A stretch of 64,000 nt of DNA from CAYLLN01 sp033762315. Lineage in GTDB: Bacteria; Planctomycetota; Planctomycetia; Pirellulales; Pirellulaceae. Shown piece after piece: positions 43,628 to 51,905 of the stretch. Numbering within the stretch: the stretch's first letter is position 1; every line of letters begins with the position of its first letter. Where the stretch lies: the NCBI GenBank assembly GCA_033762315.1, contig JANRLS010000229.1, positions 1-64,000 on the forward strand. Reading direction: 5' to 3'. The position numbers were made by a program, and so were the translations under genes. The notes under the pieces were generated by a model that was given only the letters and a program-made list of their open reading frames with translations, did no database searches and was not told the DNA's origin.

Positions 43628-45649
43628 TCACCGGACATACCGAAACTCGGCACTCGCCATGAGGGCCTGGAGGAACGTGGACCAGCGATAATGCCCGGGA
43701 TCGCGCTCGCTCGCATCAGGCTGCAGGCCGCGAACGAGTTTGATCGCGGCGACGACTTCGGCCGGCGTGGCGGGCCGGGCGAAAGCGCGGCGATACGCCC
43801 AATCGACCCGGCCGGCGTCGTCTTCCGGAGCATATTCGAGCAGCCGCTCGGCTGCGCCTTGCGAGCAGTCGGTCACGAAGTCGCCGTTCAAGAAGAACAG
43901 CGCCTGCGGGGCGACGGTCGTCACTTCGCGGCGGCCGGCCAAGAGACACGGATCGGGAAAGTCGAACGTGCCGAACTCCTCCGGCAGGCCGGCGCGAACC
44001 ACGGGGAGATAAACGGTGCGATAAGCCGACGAAAACGTGAGCAGGCCGCGCACTTGCGACTGCTTGCTTTTGCCGCCGATACCGGCGATCTGGATTCCCT
44101 CGGGACGGTCGAGCGAAAGGCGACCGGACAGGTCGAGCAGCGAGTCGCGAAGGGGCTCGATTTCGAGGCGGCGAAGATTCATCCTCCAGTAATAAGCGTT
44201 ATCGGGGTCTCTTTCATGGGCCGCTAGCTGCGTCGCCGACGACTGCCGATACGTGCGGCTAAGGACGATAATCCGGATCAGCTTTTTGAGCGACCAGCCA
44301 TCCTCGCGGAGGCGCGTCGCCAGGTGGTCGAGCAACAGCGGATCGGTCGGCGGCTCGCTATTGAGGCCGAAATCGTCCACCGTGCGGACGAGCCCTTCGC
44401 CGAAAAGATGCTGCCAAACCCGATTGGCCAGCACGCGGGCCGTCAGCGGATTTTCGGGGGACGTGAGCCACTGTGCCAGCTCCAACCGGCCGCCAGAGCT
44501 TGCGGCCACGCGCGGTGGCCGCGGCAAGCCGGGAATGCGCCAGTCGCCGCGGGGCGGGGCATCTCCTTTGTCATAAGGTTCGCCACGCAGCCGAATTTCG
44601 CAGTCGCGCGGCGAGACCGCCTCGACCCCCATCGCCAAATGCGCGGCCGTGGCGAAGCGAATGTCGCGCTGGCCCGTGCTCCACTCGGCTTGATAATCGC
44701 TCATCGAGTGAACTCCCGGCGGCAGGCGCTCGCCCTCAAAGCCGGGCAAGACGATCAGCTTTTCGGGATCGACATACCCCGCGCCGGTGTGCTCGGCCCG
44801 GTGAGCGACGCCAGGGAGCGTTCTCATGCTGGAAAAAACACCGGCCAGGGCGTAGTAGTCGCGCATCGTGACCGGGTCGTACTTGTGGTCGTGGCAGCGG
44901 GCACAGCTGATTGACAGTGCCAGCACGGCCCGCGAGGTGACGTCGATCTGGTCGTCGATCACGTCCATCAAAAACTGCTCGTGGCTCAGATTCTGCACGT
45001 CAGCCGCCCCAAGCGCCAAAAAGCCGGTGGCGATGTGCTGGCTGCGAGCCTGCTCGTCGGTGTCGGCGGGAAGCAAATCCCCCGCGAGCTGCTCGGTCAG
45101 GAAACGGTCGTAGGGCTTATCGCCATTGAGGGCGTCGATCACCCAGTCGCGATAGCGGAAGGCATAGGTCAGCGGCGCGTTCCAGGCGCGGCTGGTGCTG
45201 TCGCCATAGCGGACGAGGTCGAGCCAGTGTCGGCCCCATCGCTCGCCGAAGTGGGGCGACTTCAAATAGCGATCGACCGCGCGGGCCAAAGCCTCGTCGT
45301 CGCTGGCCGGATCATCGACGAGGGCCGCAATTTCCTTCTGAGTCGGCGGCAGGCCCGTCAGATCGAACGACAGGCGGCGGATGAGCGTTTGCCGGTCGGC
45401 ATCGGGATTGGGTCGCAGGCCGAACTTGTCGCGCCGCGCGGCGACGAAGCGATCGAGGTCGTCCTTGGCCCAAGCCGGATTGGCGATGGTGGGAACCGCC
45501 GGCTTGTGGATCGGCTGAAACGACCAGGGGAGGGCGTTCCAATCGGTGTCGCTGGCCGTTTTGACGGGCTCGGCCGCGGGAAGCGCGACCGGCGAGCAAC
45601 CGACGAGAAGCAGCAAAAAACAGCCAGAAATCGGCCCCAAACGCTTCAT
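43628..45649 (-). CDS. DUF1549/DUF1553-domain lipoprotein
   Basis: 673 aa. A lipobox-like L-L-V-G-C precedes the mature chain. The N-terminal DUF1549 has L-R-R-L-S-F-D-L-T-G-L-P-P-T and F-G-E-R-W-G-R-H-W-L-D-L-V-R-Y. A C-A-R-C-H-D-H-K-Y-D-P motif resembles a haem c site. The C-terminal DUF1553 has N-R-V-W-Q-H-L-F-G-E-G-L-V and the closing L-M-A-S-A-E-F-R-Y-V-R. It is the partner of the DUF1501 gene downstream. Function unknown. The ATG at 45649 gives a normal lipoprotein signal. Confidence 0.93.
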   Translation of the reverse strand: MKRLGPISGCFLLLLVGCSPVALPAAEPVKTASDTDWNALPWSFQPIHKPAVPTIANPAWAKDDLDRFVAARRDKFGLRPNPDADRQTLIRRLSFDLTGLPPTQKEIAALVDDPASDDEALARAVDRYLKSPHFGERWGRHWLDLVRYGDSTSRAWNAPLTYAFRYRDWVIDALNGDKPYDRFLTEQLAGDLLPADTDEQARSQHIATGFLALGAADVQNLSHEQFLMDVIDDQIDVTSRAVLALSISCARCHDHKYDPVTMRDYYALAGVFSSMRTLPGVAHRAEHTGAGYVDPEKLIVLPGFEGERLPPGVHSMSDYQAEWSTGQRDIRFATAAHLAMGVEAVSPRDCEIRLRGEPYDKGDAPPRGDWRIPGLPRPPRVAASSGGRLELAQWLTSPENPLTARVLANRVWQHLFGEGLVRTVDDFGLNSEPPTDPLLLDHLATRLREDGWSLKKLIRIIVLSRTYRQSSATQLAAHERDPDNAYYWRMNLRRLEIEPLRDSLLDLSGRLSLDRPEGIQIAGIGGKSKQSQVRGLLTFSSAYRTVYLPVVRAGLPEEFGTFDFPDPCLLAGRREVTTVAPQALFFLNGDFVTDCSQGAAERLLEYAPEDDAGRVDWAYRRAFARPATPAEVVAAIKLVRGLQPDASERDPGHYRWSTFLQALMASAEFRYVR

Positions 45650-45731
45650 GGATGCCACCGAGAAAAGAGTCGCCAATTGTGCCCCAAATGCGACGGAACG
45701 CAATCTACGGCATAACCCGTAGATTGTCAAC

Positions 45732-47468
45732 TCATTCACCGGGCAAATGCGGCAAGGCGAGTCCGGCGAGGAAGCGCGACTTGGTCCCCAGCCGCTGCCG
45801 CAGCTGATCGAGCTTTCGTTCGACTTCGGCCGAAGCGCTGGCGACCGACGCGCCGGGGGCGCGCGAATAGATGTCGCTGGCCTGAATCTCCGCCCCGTCT
45901 TCGTTCATATAAACGAGCGAGCCGACCGGCAGGGGGGGCCATTTCTTCAGCAGGCCAAGCTCGCGAAAGGCCGCTTCGACCTCCGGCAAATCGGGGGGCT
46001 CGCCTGGCGACGCGCAGACCAGCACCAGCTCGGTCCCCGCTTCGCCGCTCAGCTCGACCGCCTGCTCGCTCGGATAAAGCAGCAAGTCTCCTTCGGGAGT
46101 CGGCGAGCGCTCGATCTGGTCGGTTGGCAGGCGCTGCAATTGGCCATCGCTCCCAAGCCAATAGATGGCCGCGTTCCAGCCGGTCGGCACCGTGCAGCGA
46201 ATTTGCACGGTGGTGCCGGTCGAGGGGGAAACGACTTCGCGAATCGAATAGCGAATGTCGTCGTGATAGACATGCACTAAATCTTGAAAGGGTTTCGCCT
46301 TTCGCGGCGCGGGAGGCTGCAGCGCGACATAGCCGGCGATGAGCACGCCACACAGCACGGCCGCCGCCGCGACGAGCGGCCACCACGGCAGCGACTTAGG
46401 CGTCGCGAAGCGCTCCAAGGCGGCGGCGAAGTCTTCGGCACTGCCATAGCGCTCGGCTGGATCGGCGGCGAGGGCCTTCAGGCAAATCGCCGCCAGCGGA
46501 CCGGGAACCTGCGCGCGGCTCAAGGCATCCATGTCGAAGTCGCACTTCTGGGCCTTAGCGAGCGCCTTATACGGATCCTTATCGGTATAAGGGGGCTTGC
46601 CGGTGAGTAGCTCGAAGAGCACCGCGCCGAGGGCGAAGAGATCGCTCCGCGTATCGACCCGGTCGTTCTCCCCTCGCGCTTGTTCCGGCGGCATATACGC
46701 CACGCTCCCGCCGATTTCGCCCGGCTCGCCCGTTTCGACGCGCCAGGCCCCACGCAACAAGGCCATGCCAAAATCGATCAGCCGGGGGTGGCCCTGCTCG
46801 TCGATGACGATGTTGTCGGGCTTGATGTCTTGATGAATCACCCCCACCGCATGGGCCGGGGCGAGCGCGCGGGCCACCTGGGCGACGATCCGCGCCCCCT
46901 CCACCGGCGAAACTGACCGGCTGGCGGCGTGCTGCCGCAGGTTGCGGCCACGGACGAGCTCCAGCACCAAAAACGGCCGGTCCCCGTCGAAATCGAGATC
47001 GACGACGCGGGCCAAATTCGCGTGGTTCAGCTCGGCCAGCAGCTTTCCCTCGGCCACCAGCCGATCGCGCGGACGCTCCGGATCGACTGGCTCGCGGCTC
47101 CGTTTGCAAACGAGGTCCGACAGCAGCGTGGGATGCACCACGCGATAAACTTCGGCCTGCCCGCCGCCGCCGATGCGCCCCACGACGCGATAGCGGCCGA
47201 TCATGGCGGGGAGCGTGACGGACGGAGTCGCGAGCGCCGCGAGCTCGGCCCGCGGCACCGGCGCGCCGAGTGCCGGCGTCGTGGCCGCCTCGAACGGATC
47301 GGTCGAGGCGAGGGCCCAGCGGAGGCTCGAAACTTCGCTTTGCAGCGACCGCAAGCGCCGCTGGCAAGCGGGGCATGTTTCGACATGGCTGCTCAGGGTC
47401 GCATCGACCGTTTCGCCGGCGATCATCGGCAGCAAGAGATCGTCTTCGGGGCACGAAAAGCTATTCAT
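45732..47468 (-). CDS. membrane Ser/Thr protein kinase with N-terminal zinc-finger-like motif
   Basis: 578 aa. Residues ~28-37 carry S-H-V-E-T-C-P-A-C-Q, an H-x3-C-x2-C motif like zinc-finger anti-sigma factors. The kinase domain (about 90-360) has G-G-G-G-Q-A-E-V-Y, an invariant Lys in L-V-C-K-R-S, the catalytic loop H-Q-D-I-K-P-D-N (HQD instead of HRD) and L-I-D-F-G-M-A. One transmembrane helix follows, then ~180 residues outside. The start overlaps the sigma factor gene by 8 bp. A sigma/STK pair of this kind is a known planctomycete arrangement, and the finger motif suggests the kinase may control the sigma factor. Confidence 0.93.
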   Translation of the reverse strand: MNSFSCPEDDLLLPMIAGETVDATLSSHVETCPACQRRLRSLQSEVSSLRWALASTDPFEAATTPALGAPVPRAELAALATPSVTLPAMIGRYRVVGRIGGGGQAEVYRVVHPTLLSDLVCKRSREPVDPERPRDRLVAEGKLLAELNHANLARVVDLDFDGDRPFLVLELVRGRNLRQHAASRSVSPVEGARIVAQVARALAPAHAVGVIHQDIKPDNIVIDEQGHPRLIDFGMALLRGAWRVETGEPGEIGGSVAYMPPEQARGENDRVDTRSDLFALGAVLFELLTGKPPYTDKDPYKALAKAQKCDFDMDALSRAQVPGPLAAICLKALAADPAERYGSAEDFAAALERFATPKSLPWWPLVAAAAVLCGVLIAGYVALQPPAPRKAKPFQDLVHVYHDDIRYSIREVVSPSTGTTVQIRCTVPTGWNAAIYWLGSDGQLQRLPTDQIERSPTPEGDLLLYPSEQAVELSGEAGTELVLVCASPGEPPDLPEVEAAFRELGLLKKWPPLPVGSLVYMNEDGAEIQASDIYSRAPGASVASASAEVERKLDQLRQRLGTKSRFLAGLALPHLPGE

Positions 47469-48204
47469 CGCCGAGCTCCTCTTGATACTCGGCGCACTGC
47501 TCGCGAACCTGCTTGAGCACGCGCGAGGCGTTGACGAACACGAGATTCGCCGTGATGCCGAGCTCCGCCGCGACTTCCGCCGCCGGCCGGCCCGCCACCA
47601 GGTGCTGCTGGAAGCACTCCCACTGCGTTGGTTTCACACGGGGCCGCACGCGCTCCATCGCGAAGGCCAGAATCCGCCGCCGTTCGGCCGCCAGCCATTC
47701 GGCCGGGGGCTCGCCATCTTCGACCAATTGTTTCTTCAGGTCTTCCTCGCGGCGGACATCCTCAGCCGCATCGCGCCGTTGCCGGTCGCGTTGCCAGCTC
47801 ATCACGCCGTTATAGACGATTCGCCACAGCCAGCCCCGAAACCGCCCCTTCGAGTGGTCCAGTTCGAACTTCGGCAGGGCCTTGACGAGGTTAATCAGAA
47901 TCTCTTGAGCCACATCCTGGGCGTCGTTTTCCGTCAGCCCCTTCCGCATCGCATAGCTGACCAGCAGCGGCTGATAAAGGGCGACAAACTCGCTCCACGC
48001 CTCGGCATCGTCCGGGTTGCGGACACGCAAGAGCAGCGAAGGGCGAGTTTCGTACATGCCCAGCATCTTATCGCCCGGCTGGGGGATTCTCCAGGTTTGG
48101 ACCAGCCCCGCGATGGCCCGCTGAACCAGGCCCGTTAGCGGCTGAGCCGAGACCGAATCGGCCGGCAAATTCGCGGGGACCGGAAGGGCAAGAGTCATCG
48201 ACAT
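47461..48204 (-). CDS. ECF-type RNA polymerase sigma factor
   Basis: 247 aa from the ATG at 48204, which has a strong GGGGAGG site. Region 2 is in A-Q-D-V-A-Q-E-I-L-I-N-L-V and F-R-G-W-L-W-R-I-V-Y-N. Region 4 follows as a helix-turn-helix (A-A-E-V-A-A-E-L-G-I-T-A-N-L-V). An N-terminal extension of ~46 residues precedes the usual M-x-x-x-Y-E-T-R-P-S-L-L-L-R start, so initiation at 48066 or 48057 is also possible. It is coupled to the downstream kinase gene. No separate anti-sigma gene is seen. Confidence 0.9.
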   Translation of the reverse strand: MSMTLALPVPANLPADSVSAQPLTGLVQRAIAGLVQTWRIPQPGDKMLGMYETRPSLLLRVRNPDDAEAWSEFVALYQPLLVSYAMRKGLTENDAQDVAQEILINLVKALPKFELDHSKGRFRGWLWRIVYNGVMSWQRDRQRRDAAEDVRREEDLKKQLVEDGEPPAEWLAAERRRILAFAMERVRPRVKPTQWECFQQHLVAGRPAAEVAAELGITANLVFVNASRVLKQVREQCAEYQEELGDE

Positions 48205-48508
48205 GGCCAACCTCCCCGAAATCAGAGCCGCGAAACAAGGCGACAATTTTGGTTTGACGAAGTACCAGGAGGCCCGCAATAGATACGTTTCACCGGCAGG
48301 TGCCTTACAAAAGGCCGCGAGTGATTGGCCGTAACTCGTTGCTGCTCAAGCGGTTATGCCGTTTGCGAAATTGCGCGGTCTGTAACGCGCCGGCGACCAC
48401 GGGCGCGAAGTGGCGGTTTTTTCATGCCGCGCAATCCGCCTCGTCGATGGAAACGTAATCCAGCCAACGGCATGGCGAGAATCGCGGGTAAAAAGAGGAT
48501 CTGCAACC
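48205..48508. other. intergenic region between divergent sigma-factor and barrel genes
   Basis: About 300 bp carrying the promoters of both genes in principle. I see no clear -10/-35 pair, repeat or small gene. Confidence 0.4.
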
Positions 48509-49270
48509 GTGGCAGCCCCGCTTCGAATCGCTTGTGCCGCGGTCATCTGGTGGGCCTTGGCGAACAGTGCCTTCGCGCAGCAAACCATCATCAACGTGCC
48601 GTCCGACGCCCTTACCCCGGTGGGGCAGTGGTTCACGCTGCACGAATCGGTGATCGTGCCCGCCTCGGACGAATCGTTGTATCAAACGACGAACTTTCTC
48701 ACCTACGGGCTTACCGAGACGACCGAACTGGCCGCCACGCTCTATGGCGTCGATGACAATGGCTCGCAGCTTTCGGCGCTCGGGCTGGGATTCAAATCGA
48801 CGTTCGATGTTCTGGACGAGGTCGCCCCGGCGGCGGAAATCAAATGGACGGTCGGCTTCATGTTGCCGATCTCGCTCAGGCAGGCCGAGCCAGAGGTTGG
48901 CTACTTCCCGTATTCGCACCTGACGTTTCCAGTGCCGGGGACAAAATTCCGGTTGCTGGCGGGAGCGGCGGCGGGGTCGGAAAATCTCTTCGGCAAAGAA
49001 AGCATTAGCGCGCTGGCTGGGGTCGAGTATCCCCTCACCGACCACTTATCGTTCACGGGAGAATGGTTTTCGGGCCAGCATCAGCTTGCCGGATTGATAC
49101 CCGGATTCACCTACCACAGCGGCCGGCTGATCCTGGTCGGCGGCTACAAGATTCCCAACGACTTCGACCTTGCCGAAAGCGGCCTCGTACTGGAAATGGG
49201 CCTTTTCTACGGCCCCGGTGCGGGCGAAGAACCGGACTCGAGCGCCCACTACGGGCTGCGACTGCCGTGA
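48509..49270 (+). CDS. exported outer-membrane beta-barrel-like protein
   Basis: 253 aa from the GTG at 48509, with GAGGA 9 bases upstream. A signal peptide (I-A-C-A-A-V-I-W-W-A-L-A-N-S-A-F-A) leads to alternating hydrophobic/hydrophilic strands, for example L-T-E-T-T-E-L-A-A-T-L-Y-G-V and H-L-S-F-T-G-E-W-F-S-G. This matches an outer-membrane barrel of ~12 strands. The family is not recognised and a transporter role is not shown. Confidence 0.65.
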   Translation: MAAPLRIACAAVIWWALANSAFAQQTIINVPSDALTPVGQWFTLHESVIVPASDESLYQTTNFLTYGLTETTELAATLYGVDDNGSQLSALGLGFKSTFDVLDEVAPAAEIKWTVGFMLPISLRQAEPEVGYFPYSHLTFPVPGTKFRLLAGAAAGSENLFGKESISALAGVEYPLTDHLSFTGEWFSGQHQLAGLIPGFTYHSGRLILVGGYKIPNDFDLAESGLVLEMGLFYGPGAGEEPDSSAHYGLRLP

Positions 49271-49330
49271 GCTTCCCTATTCTATTGCCGCGCTGCCTCG
49301 ATCAGTTCTTCGCAATGTGAACTTGCGGAA

Positions 49331-50716
49331 TCAGAATTCGCAGGTCAGTCCCAGATTCAGCCCTTGGACCCAGAAGTCGCTGCGGTTGAAGTGGAACTGG
49401 GGGGAGATTTCGCCGGTGGCGGTGTTGGTGCCGATGCGGGTATCGACCTGGTCGGCGGCGCGGACCACGTCGTTCCAATAGATCAGCGAATAGCCGATGG
49501 TGACTTGCGTGCAGGGGGCGATTTTGTAGCCCAGGTTGATCCCCAGTTCGCTGATCGCGGTCCAGTCGTTGCGGTCGAAGGTGCCGCTGTTGGTGTCATC
49601 GGCGAAGAGGCCGCTCGAATCGGTCGTGGAGTTTTGCCCGGGCACGCTGAGAATTCGCGAGCCGCGGACGACCGCCCGCTGCCCCACGTTGCCCACCGAA
49701 ATGCGGGCCAGGCCATTCACGGTCCAGCAGCAGCCGGAGTCGTAGGTTCCCGACAGGCCGAGGATGCCGCCATGAAACACGTTGCGGGTGGCGAAGCGGT
49801 CGTAGGTATTGAGGGTCGTTCCTTGCGGAATCGAGCCGCTGGCTTGCGTGAAGGTCGAGACGCTGCGCAGTTGCAGCTCGTCGTTCATGCGGGTGAAGTT
49901 GTAGCCGGTGATGAGATCGATGCGTCCGCACGGGCCGCGGCAAAAGAGAATGCGAGCATAAACGTCGTTGCCATAAATGTTGGCCGAGTTGCGCACGTCG
50001 ATGCTCCCCGAGCGGAGGCCCGGATAGGCGACCAGTAGGGCGTCGTTTTGATTTTGGGCGACATTGAAAAACGGAATCGCCAGCACCGGATTATCGACAT
50101 CGCTGATTTGCAGCCCGGAGCTGTCGCGCCCCGTTCCCCAGAATCGATTGCCGATTCCCCAGCACTGCCCCGGATCGAGAAACGTGCCGATGTCGAGTCG
50201 GCCGCCGGGAGTCATCGTGCCGGCGGTTCGCTCCCCGCCGAAGAGGATGTCGGCACCGGGGAGAATGCCCGCGGTGTCGGAGTCTTCGGTGACGGGATCG
50301 CTGGTGACAAGCGGCGGCAGATCGCGCCCCTGTTGCCACCAGATCAGCACCTCGCTGCGCACCCACCACAAGCTGCTGGGGCGGCATGCGCCGCAGCCAT
50401 CGCCACACGAATCGCAGCTGCCGCAGCAATCGCCGGCGATGCCGGGACCATAGTGGTCGTAGCCGTGATAGCCGCCGAAGGCCATGTCGTGCCACGGGGT
50501 GGCATGGGGAGCATACGCCGTCGGCGCGGGGCTGGCGGGCATCGGAGCCGCGGCGACGGGCGCTTGATACGAGGCCCGCTCGACCGGCGCGCCGCTGGGT
50601 CGCCCTTGCCAGGCGGCCAGGCGTTCGCTGAATTCCGACCCGGCAGCCGAGGTTGCCAGGCCCGCGAAGCCCGCGAAGCCCGCGGCCGCCAGAATGATCG
50701 TCGCTGTTCGCAACAT
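49331..50716 (-). CDS. BBP7-family outer-membrane beta-barrel protein
   Basis: 461 aa. A signal peptide leads to a Pro/Ala-rich linker and a Gly/Cys-rich stretch (C-C-G-S-C-D-S-C-G-D-G-C-G). The barrel region starts S-L-W-W-V-R-S-E-V-L-I-W-W, with later L-P-P-L-V-T-S, as in BBP7 proteins described from planctomycetes. The C-terminal strand ends in Phe (L-N-L-G-L-T-C-E-F), the usual outer-membrane assembly signal. The Cys-rich stretch may form disulfides or bind metal. Confidence 0.85.
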   Translation of the reverse strand: MLRTATIILAAAGFAGFAGLATSAAGSEFSERLAAWQGRPSGAPVERASYQAPVAAAPMPASPAPTAYAPHATPWHDMAFGGYHGYDHYGPGIAGDCCGSCDSCGDGCGACRPSSLWWVRSEVLIWWQQGRDLPPLVTSDPVTEDSDTAGILPGADILFGGERTAGTMTPGGRLDIGTFLDPGQCWGIGNRFWGTGRDSSGLQISDVDNPVLAIPFFNVAQNQNDALLVAYPGLRSGSIDVRNSANIYGNDVYARILFCRGPCGRIDLITGYNFTRMNDELQLRSVSTFTQASGSIPQGTTLNTYDRFATRNVFHGGILGLSGTYDSGCCWTVNGLARISVGNVGQRAVVRGSRILSVPGQNSTTDSSGLFADDTNSGTFDRNDWTAISELGINLGYKIAPCTQVTIGYSLIYWNDVVRAADQVDTRIGTNTATGEISPQFHFNRSDFWVQGLNLGLTCEF

Positions 50717-50843
50717 AGCGCAGAGTCCAAGAAGTGCCACGAATGAGCCGTAACGATATTGTCGGTTGGGCCAGACTTGCCGGTTGAGAAAACCTGGAAA
50801 GCTGCGGTGACTTTCCGGGTCGCGTCGGCTTTGCGGCGCAAGC

Positions 50844-51791
50844 TCAGACCGGGAGCGGGACGACGGTCGCGGGGGAGCTATCGACCGTAAGTGTTGTCCC
50901 CACTTTGGCTTGCGCGCGACGAACGAGGGTCAAGGCAAGCGTAGCTCCCAGTTTGGGGGAGTTCGCAGCGGAGGTGATTCGTCCCACCTCTTTTCCTTCC
51001 GCTAGCACCGGCGACCCGGCAGCGGGGACCGGCCCGGCGATTTTTAGCCCGATAAGCAACCGATTGACGTGCCCCAGAGCGTCGATGCGGGCGACCGTCT
51101 CTTGCCCCAAATAACAACCCTTTTGGAAGCTGATCGCCTGCCGGTCGCGGCCGATTTCCTGCGGCAGGTTGTCGTCGGTCAGGTCGAGGCCAAAGAGGGG
51201 GGAGCCCTGCTCGATGCGCAGCGACTCGACTGAGGCGGCATCGCATTGCTCCGCCCCGGCCGCGAGCAGTGCGGTAGATAACTCGCTCGCCGCCGCGCGA
51301 GGAGCTTGCAGGAAGAACGTTTCCGGACCGAGGTAGTCGGTCTTTTTGATCAGCAGCGATTGCCCCTGAAAAACCCCTTCCGCGCAGCCCGGCAGACCGC
51401 TGGGGACAGCCAGACCAACTTTTTCGAGGATCGCCGCGCTCTTTGGCCCCGCCAAGAGAAGGCTGGTTTCGCTCGCGGAAAGATCGCGAAAGGTTACATC
51501 CTCGCTGACGACATAGCGTTCCCAGTGGGGGATGAGTGTCTGCGCTTGCCCAGCCGCGCCATCGACCAGCAGTGAGCCCCCGCGATGAAAAATCAACGCG
51601 TGGCCAATCGTTTTGCCCTGCGGATTGAGGACAAATGCCTCACAGCCTTGTCCCGCCGCGAGCCGCTTCACGTCGTTCGTGCAAAACGAGTTCACGAGCG
51701 ACAGTCGATCGGAACCGGTCACTTCGATGAGCGTCCGGTCGCCAGGAGGGGCGATTCCGGCCGTTTGAGTCAGTGCTTCGTAGCCAGGCAT
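50844..51791 (-). CDS. ygfZ: YgfZ/GcvT-type folate-binding protein
   Basis: 315 aa. The YgfZ signature K-G-C-Y-L-G-Q-E is present. Upstream are the GcvT-like blocks G-S-D-R-L-S-L-V-N-S-F-C-T-N-D-V and F-V-L-N-P-Q-G-K. Known role: folate-dependent help in iron-sulfur cluster assembly or repair, here cytoplasmic. The ATG at 51791 is preferred; the longer open frame overlaps the divergent lipoprotein region. It is divergent from the lipoprotein gene at 51906 with 114 bp between starts. Confidence 0.92.
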   Translation of the reverse strand: MPGYEALTQTAGIAPPGDRTLIEVTGSDRLSLVNSFCTNDVKRLAAGQGCEAFVLNPQGKTIGHALIFHRGGSLLVDGAAGQAQTLIPHWERYVVSEDVTFRDLSASETSLLLAGPKSAAILEKVGLAVPSGLPGCAEGVFQGQSLLIKKTDYLGPETFFLQAPRAAASELSTALLAAGAEQCDAASVESLRIEQGSPLFGLDLTDDNLPQEIGRDRQAISFQKGCYLGQETVARIDALGHVNRLLIGLKIAGPVPAAGSPVLAEGKEVGRITSAANSPKLGATLALTLVRRAQAKVGTTLTVDSSPATVVPLPV

Positions 51792-51905
51792 GAGTGCTGG
51801 TCCGTGGGGCGGTCGGTTTGGCGACAGCGGTTCATCTTCCGCAAAACGAGGGCCGTTGCAACAATGGCGCGGGGAGAGAATTCTGCTCGAAAGGATGCTT
51901 GCGTG

